Assembly: GCA_025965615.1 (NCBI GenBank)
Contig: JAOPWP010000068.1
Coordinates: 1 to 34,541 of the forward strand
DNA: 34,541 nt
Direction: 5' to 3'
From: Frankiales bacterium
Lineage (GTDB): Bacteria > Actinomycetota > Actinomycetes > Mycobacteriales > SCTD01
In this document: positions 27,624 to 34,541 of the stretch, in pieces
Position numbering within the stretch: position 1 is the stretch's first letter
Layout of the letters: every line of letters begins with the position of its first letter
Translations under genes and position numbers: made by a program
Notes under the pieces: generated by a model
Seen by the model: the letters and a program-made list of their open reading frames with translations, nothing else
What the model was told of the DNA's origin: nothing
Database searches by the model: none

Positions 27624-28637
27624 ATGGCGATGGCGTACGACCTCGGCCACCACGGCGACGCCGAGACGGCTCCGGGGCTGCTCGACCTGGCCGTCAACGT
27701 GCGCGGGTCGGCCCCCCCGGCCTGGCTCCGGGGACGGCTCGAGCGCGGCCTCGACCGGCTCGGCAGCTACCCCGACCAGACGGCGGCCGTGCGTGCGGTC
27801 GCGAGGCGACACGACCGCGACCCGGCCGAGGTCCTGCTGACGGCCGGCGGCGCCGAGGCCTTCGTCCTGGTCGCCCGCGCACTGAGGCCGGACAGGGCGA
27901 TGTGCGTGCACCCCAGCTTCACCGAGCCCGAGTCGGCACTGCTGGCCGCCGGCCACCCCGTCGACCGCCTCGTGCTCGAGCCGCCGTACGTCCTCGACCC
28001 GGCGCAGGTCCCCGACGACGTCGACCTCGTCGTGCTCGGCAACCCGACCAACCCCACAGGAGTCGTCCACGAGCGGGTGGACCGCCTCTGCCGCCCGGGG
28101 CGCGTCGTGGTGGTGGACGAGGCCTTCGCCGACGCCGTGCCCGGGGAGCCCCACTCGCTGGCCGGCCGCGGTGACCTGCCGGGTCTCGTCGTCGTCCGCA
28201 GCCTGACCAAGACCTGGGCCCTGCCGGGTCTGCGGGTCGGCTACCTGCTGGCGCCGCCCGGGCTGGTCGAGCAGCTCCGGTCGGCCCAGCCGCTCTGGCC
28301 GGTCTCCACGCTGGCGCTCATCGCGCTCGAGACGTGCCTCGCGCGGGGGCCGGTGGCGAGCGCGGACAAGGACGCGCGGGTCCTCGAGCGGGAGCGCGAC
28401 CTGCTCGCAGCGGCCTTGGCCGACCTCGGTGTCGAGGTGAGCCCCGGCTCGCGGGCCCCGTACCTGCTCTGCCGGGTGGCCGGCCGCGAGGACGTACGGG
28501 AGCGCCTGCGCGACCAGGGGATAGCCGTCCGGCGGGGGGACACCTTCCCTGGCCTGAGTCCGGAGCACTGGCGGGTCGCCGTCCGGGGCCCGGCCGAGAG
28601 GGACCTGCTGGTGCAGGCGCTGGGAGCGGTGCTGTGA
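27624..28637 (+). CDS. cobC: class-II-fold PLP aminotransferase, CobC/CobD (threonine-phosphate decarboxylase)-like
   Basis: LGSYPDQTAAVRAVARRHDRDPAEVLLTAGGAEAFVLVARAL, LGNPTNPTGVVH, VVVDEAFAD, VVRSLTKTWALPGLRVGYLLAPP (PLP Lys). Confidence 0.88.
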   Translation: MAMAYDLGHHGDAETAPGLLDLAVNVRGSAPPAWLRGRLERGLDRLGSYPDQTAAVRAVARRHDRDPAEVLLTAGGAEAFVLVARALRPDRAMCVHPSFTEPESALLAAGHPVDRLVLEPPYVLDPAQVPDDVDLVVLGNPTNPTGVVHERVDRLCRPGRVVVVDEAFADAVPGEPHSLAGRGDLPGLVVVRSLTKTWALPGLRVGYLLAPPGLVEQLRSAQPLWPVSTLALIALETCLARGPVASADKDARVLERERDLLAAALADLGVEVSPGSRAPYLLCRVAGREDVRERLRDQGIAVRRGDTFPGLSPEHWRVAVRGPAERDLLVQALGAVL

Positions 28638-28641
28638 GCTC

Positions 28642-29229
28642 TCAGGGGACAGGGCCGGTCAGGTAGCGCTGCAGGGTCGGACCGAGCAGGGGTGCCAGCT
28701 CCTCGACCGGGGCCGAGGCGAGAGGCTCGACCCGCAGGACGTAGCGCACCACCGCGAGTCCGAGCAGCTGCGAGGCCAGCAGGGCCGCGCGGCGGTCCGG
28801 GTCACCGGCGCCGGCACCGACCGCGACGGGCCGCAGGATCACGCGCAGCAGCAGCTCGCGGAGCTTGTCGGCCGAGTCCTCGTGCGACACGGCCCCGCGC
28901 AGCATCGCCAGCATCGGCCCCTGGCCGGGCGTCGCGTCCCAGACCCCGAGGAAGGTGCGCACGAGCGTCTCGCCGAGCCCGTCGCGCGGGGTGGCGAGCA
29001 GGCCCTGCACGAGGACCGCCGGGTCCATCGGGAGCTCGAGGGCCGCCTCGAACAGGCCGTCCTTGCTGCCGAAGAAGTGCAGGACCAGCGACGGGTCGAC
29101 CGCGGCTGCCCGCGCCACTGCGCGTACCGACGTCGCGGCGTAGCCGGAGGCTGCGAAGGCCTCCTTGGCCGCGGCGAGGATCGCGGCCCGGGTGCCGCTG
29201 TCGCCAGGACGTCGACCGGGTGTCGTCAC
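28642..29229 (-). CDS. TetR-family regulator (second copy)
   Basis: Probable start GTG 29229 (VTTPGRRPGDSGTRAAILAAAKEAFAASGYAATSVRAVARAAAVDPSLVLHFFGSKDGLF); ORF extends to 29295 through an ABC-ATPase relic. Confidence 0.85.
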   Translation of the reverse strand: MTTPGRRPGDSGTRAAILAAAKEAFAASGYAATSVRAVARAAAVDPSLVLHFFGSKDGLFEAALELPMDPAVLVQGLLATPRDGLGETLVRTFLGVWDATPGQGPMLAMLRGAVSHEDSADKLRELLLRVILRPVAVGAGAGDPDRRAALLASQLLGLAVVRYVLRVEPLASAPVEELAPLLGPTLQRYLTGPVP

Positions 29230-29433
29230 GCGCTGCGGCGGCGCCGGGAGATCCGGCCCCGCTCTTCGCCGGACAGGCTCGACGAGTGCCCGCATCGCCG
29301 TCGTCTTCCCGCACCCGCTGGGCGCGAGCAGCCCGGTGATCTGCCCTGCGGTGGGGCGAACTCGATGCCGTGCACCGCCTCGCGCCCACCTCGCACGACC
29401 CGCAGGTCCCGTGCCTCGGGGGAGTTCATCATG
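29230..29433 (-). pseudogene. 5' remnant of a DrrA-like ABC transporter ATP-binding gene
   Basis: MMNSPEARDLRVVRGGREAVHGIEFA in one frame, then after a frameshift near 29355 TAGQITGLLAPSGCGKTTAMRALVEPVRR with intact Walker A, running directly into TetR; no permease. Confidence 0.75.
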
Positions 29434-29441
29434 CGTTGAGT

Positions 29442-29455
29442 TCTACAGCCGTTGA
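29442..29455 (-). promoter_or_regulatory. TetR operator TCAACGGCTGTAGA (same consensus as 13482-13552)
   Basis: Minus-strand TCAACGGCTGTAGAACTCAACGCATG; matches TCAACGNNYGTRGA exactly; TAGAAC -10-like box 7 nt before ATG. Confidence 0.6.
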
Positions 29456-29487
29456 ATCTTCCCAGTCAAGGCTGCGGCGTCGCCGAG

Positions 29488-29597
29488 CCGGCCGTCGAGT
29501 AGGTTCGCCTCGACCCCCTCCGCTGGGGAAGTCCGGTGAGAGCCCGGTGCAGGTGCGCTACTGACGTCTGACCTCGAGTCAGCGAGCCAGATCGCCG
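29488..29597 (+). ncRNA. second cobalamin riboswitch, divergent from the first (approximate bounds)
   Basis: CTGGGGAAGTCCGGTGAGAGCCCGGTGCAGGTGCGCTACTGACGTCTGACCTCGAGTCAGCGAGCCAGATCGCC core resembling RF00174-type elements; precedes Ni/Co transporter. Confidence 0.88.
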
Positions 29598-29630
29598 GCG
29601 GAGGTGGCCGACTCGTTCCACACCTCCGCC
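29597..29630 (+). promoter_or_regulatory. hairpin GGCGGAGGTG / CACCTCCGCC, candidate riboswitch expression platform
   Basis: Perfect 10-bp stem with 14-nt loop directly after the aptamer; contains GGAGG (SD-like) and its complement. Confidence 0.6.
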
Positions 29631-29654
29631 TACGGGGAAGAGCCGGTTCTCTCC

Positions 29655-30425
29655 ATGCTCGACGTCCTCTCCTTCGACGCGCTGCCGACGGCGCTGGCCG
29701 CCACGAGCTTCGCGCTCGGAGCCCGGCACGGTCTCGACTGGGACCACATCGCCGCGATCACCGACCTGACCGCCCCGCGCAAGGGCGACGACGGCAGCAC
29801 CGCGCGCCACGGTCGCCGCGGCCTCGGGCTCTCCTTCTGGTACTGCACCGGCCACGGGCTGATCCTCGCGGTCTTCGGCGCCCTCGTGCTGCTTCTGGGG
29901 ATCGGGCTCCCGCCCGGCATGGACGTCGCCTTCGAGTACGTCGTCGGCCTCACCCTCGTCACCCTCGGCGGCGTCGTGCTCTACCAGCTCGGCCGCTACC
30001 GCACCGACTACCGCTACACGGGCCGGATCAGCCTGGTCGTGGGAGCGCTGCGCCGTGGCTGGGCCCGGGCCAGGCGCCGTGAGGTGCCCGTCGACGTGCT
30101 CGACGTCGACCGGCGGGGCGCGTTCCTGGTCGGTTTGCTGCACGGCACGGGTGCCGAGACGCCGACCCAGGTGGTGCTGTTCGCCAGCGCCGGGGCCGCC
30201 GGCTCGACCGGGTCGGCAGCGCTCATCCTGGCGGCGTTCGTCGCGGGCCTGGTCCTGGCCGACCTGGGCATCGCTGCTGCCTGGCTCTCCGGCCTGCTCG
30301 GCACGCGCCGCGCCCCGACGGTGCAGATCGCGTTCGGGGTCGTCACCGGCGTCGCGTCCCTCGTCCTCGGCCTGCTGATCCTGACCGGCCACAGCGGCGT
30401 GGTCCCGCCGCTCGTGACGGAGTAG
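29655..30425 (+). CDS. NiCoT-like nickel/cobalt transporter
   Basis: LGARHGLDWDHIAAITDLT (variant of the NiCoT RHAxDADHI signature), FWYCTGHGLIL, GLLHGTGAETPTQV, multiple TM segments; ATG 29655 preferred, ORF open from GTG 29604. Confidence 0.85.
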   Translation: MLDVLSFDALPTALAATSFALGARHGLDWDHIAAITDLTAPRKGDDGSTARHGRRGLGLSFWYCTGHGLILAVFGALVLLLGIGLPPGMDVAFEYVVGLTLVTLGGVVLYQLGRYRTDYRYTGRISLVVGALRRGWARARRREVPVDVLDVDRRGAFLVGLLHGTGAETPTQVVLFASAGAAGSTGSAALILAAFVAGLVLADLGIAAAWLSGLLGTRRAPTVQIAFGVVTGVASLVLGLLILTGHSGVVPPLVTE

Positions 30426-30444
30426 CGCCCGGCGCAGCCCACGG

Positions 30445-31491
30445 TCAGGGACGCCCCTCCAGCACGAGGTTGAAGGGCGTCTCGGCCACCCTGCGCAGCG
30501 AGCTGAAGCCCGCTCCGACCACGACCTCTCGCAGTGCCGCCTCACCCGCCTGCGCCCCGAGGGAGGCGCCGCCGTCCTGGGCCAGTGCGTTGGGCGTGCA
30601 CAGGAAGGTCGAGAAGGCGTAGTACGCCGCCCCGACGGGGTTCAGGTTCTCCTCCACCGAGTCGCCCGCGAACGGCTCGACGAGCAGGAGCGAACCCCGC
30701 GGGTCGAGCGCCTGTCGTACGTGCGTGCAGGCACCGGCCGGGTCGCCCATGTCGTGGAGGCAGTCGAGCATCGTCACGAGGTCGTACGTGCCGGGGAAGG
30801 ACTGGGCTGCTCCGACCTCGAACCGGACCCGCTCGGTCAGCCCGGCGTCCGCGGCCCGCTTGCAGGCGACGTCGACGGACTCCGCGTGCCCGTCGAACCC
30901 CACGAACGTCGAAGCCGGGTACGCCTGCGCCATCAGCAGGGTGCTCGCGCCGTGCCCGCACCCCACGTCGGCCACCCGGGCCCCTGCGTGCAGTCGCGCC
31001 TCGATGCCGTCCAGGGCAGGGATCCACGTGCTGGTCAGTCCGTCGAGGTAGCCGGGCCGGAAGAACCGCTCGCACCCCTCGTGCACGTCGCCGTGATGGT
31101 CTCCCCAGGCCAGGCCCCCGCCGGTGCGGAAGGCCTCGGTGAGCCGGTCCGTGGCCTGCACCGATCCGAGTGCCAGCTCGAACGCGCCGATGACGCAGGC
31201 AGGGCTCGTCTCGTCGGTCAGCGGCAGGGCGTGCTCGTCGGGCAGCTCGTAGCGGTCCCCGGCCGCCAGGTGCACGTAGCCACTGGCCGACTGGGCCCGC
31301 AACCACTCCCGGACGTACCGCTCGCAGGTCCCGGTGCGCTCCGCGAGCTCGGTCGAGGTGAGCGGCCCGGCTCCCGCCATCGCCCGGTAGAGGCCCAACC
31401 GGTCACCGACGACGACGAGCGCCCCGTTCACGGCGGCCCCCACGTCCGCGACAGCTTTGCCCACGAAGCTTCTCAGCACGTTCTCGTCCAT
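30445..31491 (-). CDS. class I SAM-dependent methyltransferase with N-terminal winged-helix-like domain
   Basis: 348 aa; VADVGCGHGASTLLMAQAYPASTFVGFDGH SAM motif, TMLDCLHDMGDPAGACTHVRQALDPRGSLLLVEP. Confidence 0.88.
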   Translation of the reverse strand: MDENVLRSFVGKAVADVGAAVNGALVVVGDRLGLYRAMAGAGPLTSTELAERTGTCERYVREWLRAQSASGYVHLAAGDRYELPDEHALPLTDETSPACVIGAFELALGSVQATDRLTEAFRTGGGLAWGDHHGDVHEGCERFFRPGYLDGLTSTWIPALDGIEARLHAGARVADVGCGHGASTLLMAQAYPASTFVGFDGHAESVDVACKRAADAGLTERVRFEVGAAQSFPGTYDLVTMLDCLHDMGDPAGACTHVRQALDPRGSLLLVEPFAGDSVEENLNPVGAAYYAFSTFLCTPNALAQDGGASLGAQAGEAALREVVVGAGFSSLRRVAETPFNLVLEGRP

Positions 31492-31504
31492 GGCTCCCCC
31501 TGTT

Positions 31505-31524
31505 GTTCGGTCGTCCGACCGAAC
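31505..31524. promoter_or_regulatory. perfect 9-2-9 palindrome GTTCGGTCGTCCGACCGAAC, likely TetR operator
   Basis: Just upstream of the methyltransferase start (31491), in the divergent region with a TetR gene. Confidence 0.8.
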
Positions 31525-31627
31525 CGACGATGAGGCCCGGGCCTCCTCCCGTCAAGGCCGAGATCCCCTGCGCGGCAACGGCTTGCTTGACATCGCGCGC
31601 GCCGACGCACAGTCTCAGGGCTCACCT

Positions 31628-31647
31628 ACTCGATCGTCCGACCGAAC
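31628..31647. promoter_or_regulatory. second operator copy ACTCGATCGTCCGACCGAAC
   Basis: 17/20 identical to 31505-31524; 13 bp before GTG 31661. Confidence 0.75.
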
Positions 31648-31660
31648 GGAGCTGGTCCAG

Positions 31661-32302
31661 GTGAGCGAGCTCCCGGCCCCCCGATCCACGGCTGCGGTAC
31701 TGCTCGACGCAGCGCGCGTCCAGCTGATGGAGGACGGGTTCGCCGGCCTGTCGACCCGCAAGGTGGCGGACCGTGCGCGTGTGCCGCTCAGCCAGGTGCA
31801 CTACCACTTCGGCTCGAAGAGCGGCCTGGTGCTCGCGCTGCTCCACTCCGAGGACGCCCGTCGCCTCGCGCGTCAGACCGAGATGTACGCCGCCGACGTC
31901 CCGCTCTGGCGTCGCTACGAGCAGGCCTGCGACTTCCTGGACGAGGACCTCGAGTCCGGCTACGTCCGCGTCCTGCACGAGATGGTGGCGGCCGGGTGGT
32001 CCGACCCGGCCCTGGCCCAGGCGGCACGTGAGGTGCTGCTGGGGTGGCACGCCCTGCTCGTGTCGGTGGCGCACGAGGCAGCCGAGCAGCTCGGTGGCCT
32101 CGGACCCTTCACCCCCGAGGAGGTGGCGTCGCTGATCGGCAACGCCTTCCTGGGCTCGGAGGCGCTCCTGCTGCTGGGGGTCACCCGCCAGCAGCAACCG
32201 GTGCGCTCCTCGCTGCGCCGCATCGGCCAGGCCCTTCGGGCTGCGGAGGAAGCGGCTTCCGGCCCACCGCGCCTCCGGCCGTCGACCCGCCAGGCCGGTT
32301 AG
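31661..32302 (+). CDS. TetR/AcrR-family regulator (third copy)
   Basis: GTG 31661 (ORF opens at 31457); AAVLLDAARVQLMEDGFAGLSTRKVADRARVPLSQVHYHFGSKSGLVLALL. Confidence 0.9.
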   Translation: MSELPAPRSTAAVLLDAARVQLMEDGFAGLSTRKVADRARVPLSQVHYHFGSKSGLVLALLHSEDARRLARQTEMYAADVPLWRRYEQACDFLDEDLESGYVRVLHEMVAAGWSDPALAQAAREVLLGWHALLVSVAHEAAEQLGGLGPFTPEEVASLIGNAFLGSEALLLLGVTRQQQPVRSSLRRIGQALRAAEEAASGPPRLRPSTRQAG

Positions 32303-32312
32303 GGGACAGGCC

Positions 32313-34418
32313 GTGAGGGCCCGGGAGCCGGACCTCGTCGCAGATGTGCAGCGCGACGGCGTCCGCCTGCACTACGAGGTGCACGGGGACGGGCCCACCA
32401 CGGTCCTGCTGCTGCCCACGTGGTCGATCATGCCCAGCCGCTTCTGGAAGGCACAGGTCCCCTACCTCGCACGGCACGCCCGGGTGGTCGTCTTCGACGG
32501 CAGAGGCACAGGGCGGTCTTCCCGGCCGGTCGACCCGGCCGCCTACGCGCCCGAGGAGTTCGCCGGCGACGCGCTTGCCGTCCTCGACGCCACCGGTACC
32601 GGCAGCGCTGTGCTGGTGGGCCTCTCGCTCGGCGCCCAGTGGGGGCTGATCCTCGCCGCCGGCTCCCCGCACCGGGTGCTCGGCCTCGTCGCCATCGCGC
32701 CCGCTGTCCCCCTGGTCCCGCCGCTGCCCGACAGAGCGGTCTACGGCTTCGAGGACGACCTCGGGGTCGACGAGGGCTGGGCCCGCTACAACCGGAACTC
32801 GTGGGTGCGCGACTTCGAGGGCTTCCTGCAGTTCTTCTTCCGGCAGATGTTCCCCGAGCCCCACTCGACGAAGCAGATCGAGGACTGCGTGGGGTGGGGG
32901 CTCGAGACGGGGGCTCAGGCGCTCGCCCGGACCGTGTCCCCGTCCACCCGGGTGTCCCGGGAGGACGTCCTGGAGCGGTGCTCCCGAGTCACCTGCCCCG
33001 TGCTCGTCGTCCACGGTGATGCGGACCGGATCTCCTCCCACGGTCAGGGCGTGGCCCTCGCCGCGGCGACCGGCGGGACCTTGCTGACCATCGTCGGGGG
33101 CGGTCACGGGCCGCACGCCCGTGACCCGGTCGCGGTCAACCAGGCCCTGCGCCGCTTCGTCCAGTCGGTGGCGCCGCCCGAACCCGTCGCCCGCAGCTGG
33201 ACCCGGGCCCCACGGCGGGACAGGCGCGTCCTCTACCTCTCGTCGCCGATCGGCCTCGGTCACACCCTCCGTGACATCGCGATCGTGGACGAGCTGCGCA
33301 AGGTGCATCCCGGCGTGCAGGTCGACTGGCTGGCGCAGCACCCGGTGACGGCGGTGCTGGAGCAGCGGGGGGAGCGGGTCCACCCCGCGTCCGCGTTCCT
33401 GTCGTCGGAGGCAGCGCACGTCGAGTCCGAGTCCGGGGAGCACGACCTGCACGCCTTCCAGGCCATTCGGCGCATGGACGAGGTGCTGGTCGCGAACTTC
33501 ATGGTCTTCGCCGATCTCGTGGAGGAGCAGCGGTACGACCTGTGGGTCGGTGACGAGGCGTGGGACCTCGACCACTTCCTGCACGAGAACCCGGAGCTCA
33601 AGACCGCCGCGTACGCGTGGATGACCGACTTCGTCGGCTGGCTCCCGATGCCCTCAGGCGGCCCCGAGGAGGCTCTGCTCACCGCCGACTACAACGCCGA
33701 GATGATCCAGCAGCGCTCCCGCCACCGTCACGTGCGTGACCGGTCGATCTTCGTCGGCAATCCCGACGACGTCGTCCCGGACGCCTTCGGCCCGCACCTG
33801 CCGGGCATCCGCGAGTGGACCGAGCAGGAGTTCGACTTCTCGGGCTACGTGACGGGCTTCGACCCGGGCGAGGTGGCCGACAGGGCCGCTCTGCGCGAGG
33901 AGCTCGGCTACGGCCCGGACGAGCGGGTGTGCGTGGTGACGGTCGGGGGTTCAGGGGTCGGCGCCCCGCTCCTGCGCCGGATCCTCGCGTGCGTCCCCGA
34001 GGCGCGCGAGCGCGTGCCGGGCCTGCGCACCGTCGTCGTCACGGGACCTCGCATCGACCCGGGCTCGCTCCCGCAGGTCGAGGGGGTGGAGGTGCACGGC
34101 CACGTGCCCCGGCTCTACCGGCACCTCGCGGCGTGCGACCTGGCGGTCGTCCAAGGTGGCCTGACGACCTGCATGGAGCTGACCGCTCAGAGGCGGCCCT
34201 TCCTCTACGTCCCGCTGCGCAACCACTTCGAGCAGAACGTGCACGTACGGCACCGGCTCGACCGCTACCGGGCCGGAAGGTGCCTGGACTACGCAGAGAC
34301 GCTGCCCGGGCCGCTGGCGGAAGCGATCGCGGCGACGATCGGCGCCTCGGTGGACTACCGGCCGGTCGAGACCGACGGCGCCGAGCGTGCAGCGGCGATG
34401 CTCGCCGGACTGCTCTGA
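32313..34418 (+). CDS. alpha/beta-hydrolase - glycosyltransferase (GT1/GT28-like) fusion protein
   Basis: 701 aa; N-half FDGRGTGRSSRP, VGLSLGAQWG nucleophile elbow, VVHGDADRI, GGGHGPHA; C-half LYLSSPIGLGHTLRDIAIVDELRKVHPGVQVDWLAQHP ... CDLAVVQGGLTTCMELTAQRRPFLYVPLRNHFEQNVHVRHRL. Confidence 0.87.
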   Translation: MRAREPDLVADVQRDGVRLHYEVHGDGPTTVLLLPTWSIMPSRFWKAQVPYLARHARVVVFDGRGTGRSSRPVDPAAYAPEEFAGDALAVLDATGTGSAVLVGLSLGAQWGLILAAGSPHRVLGLVAIAPAVPLVPPLPDRAVYGFEDDLGVDEGWARYNRNSWVRDFEGFLQFFFRQMFPEPHSTKQIEDCVGWGLETGAQALARTVSPSTRVSREDVLERCSRVTCPVLVVHGDADRISSHGQGVALAAATGGTLLTIVGGGHGPHARDPVAVNQALRRFVQSVAPPEPVARSWTRAPRRDRRVLYLSSPIGLGHTLRDIAIVDELRKVHPGVQVDWLAQHPVTAVLEQRGERVHPASAFLSSEAAHVESESGEHDLHAFQAIRRMDEVLVANFMVFADLVEEQRYDLWVGDEAWDLDHFLHENPELKTAAYAWMTDFVGWLPMPSGGPEEALLTADYNAEMIQQRSRHRHVRDRSIFVGNPDDVVPDAFGPHLPGIREWTEQEFDFSGYVTGFDPGEVADRAALREELGYGPDERVCVVTVGGSGVGAPLLRRILACVPEARERVPGLRTVVVTGPRIDPGSLPQVEGVEVHGHVPRLYRHLAACDLAVVQGGLTTCMELTAQRRPFLYVPLRNHFEQNVHVRHRLDRYRAGRCLDYAETLPGPLAEAIAATIGASVDYRPVETDGAERAAAMLAGLL

Positions 34419-34541
34419 CGGCGCGGCGACCGGCAGAAGGCCCGTGCCTGGCACGACGTGGCCTGGGGGTGGCGGGCGCGCGTGCCGGGCGACGCGCCGC
34501 CGGTCGGGACGAGCACCGGCGGCGGCGCCTGACGCCCACCG

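Noticed and set aside
29230-29295. 22-aa N-terminal extension of the second TetR as genuine protein
   Set aside because: It encodes MRALVEPVRRRAGPDLPAPPQR, continuous with an ABC-ATPase Walker A remnant; TetR homology starts after GTG 29229.
31457-31660. 68-aa N-terminal extension of the third TetR
   Set aside because: It would cover both operator palindromes and the start of the divergent methyltransferase; GTG 31661 fits the HTH position.

Overview
This is a high-GC, actinobacteria-like window dominated by a cobalamin (vitamin B12) biosynthesis locus. Left part: a truncated MBL-fold hydrolase gene (-), cobT, cobN, then on the minus strand a lipoprotein-like M15 peptidase, a tiny secreted protein ending in seven perfect GGSLN repeats, and a GGDEF-EAL protein. 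Next come cobD/cbiB and cobQ (+), an MFS exporter with a divergent TetR regulator, and an acyl-CoA dehydrogenase (-). A cobalamin riboswitch then precedes a tightly overlapping ~13-kb operon: ChlI/D-type chelatase subunit, cobO, cobB, cobI, cobM, cbiD, cobL, cbiG-cobJ fusion, ferredoxin, cobA, cobH/cbiC, cbiX, cobC-like aminotransferase. After it lie a second TetR gene fused to an ABC-ATPase relic, a second cobalamin riboswitch with a NiCoT-type Ni/Co transporter, and a divergent module of SAM methyltransferase, third TetR and a 701-aa alpha/beta-hydrolase-glycosyltransferase fusion. The least-explained signals are the GGSLN-repeat protein, a TetR operator motif shared between two distant loci with the -10 box embedded in it, a 14-aa leader ORF coupling the riboswitch to the chelatase gene, and the hydrolase-glycosyltransferase/methyltransferase module with two palindromic operators. 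All calls come from reading the sequence and ORF translations; no database search was run.
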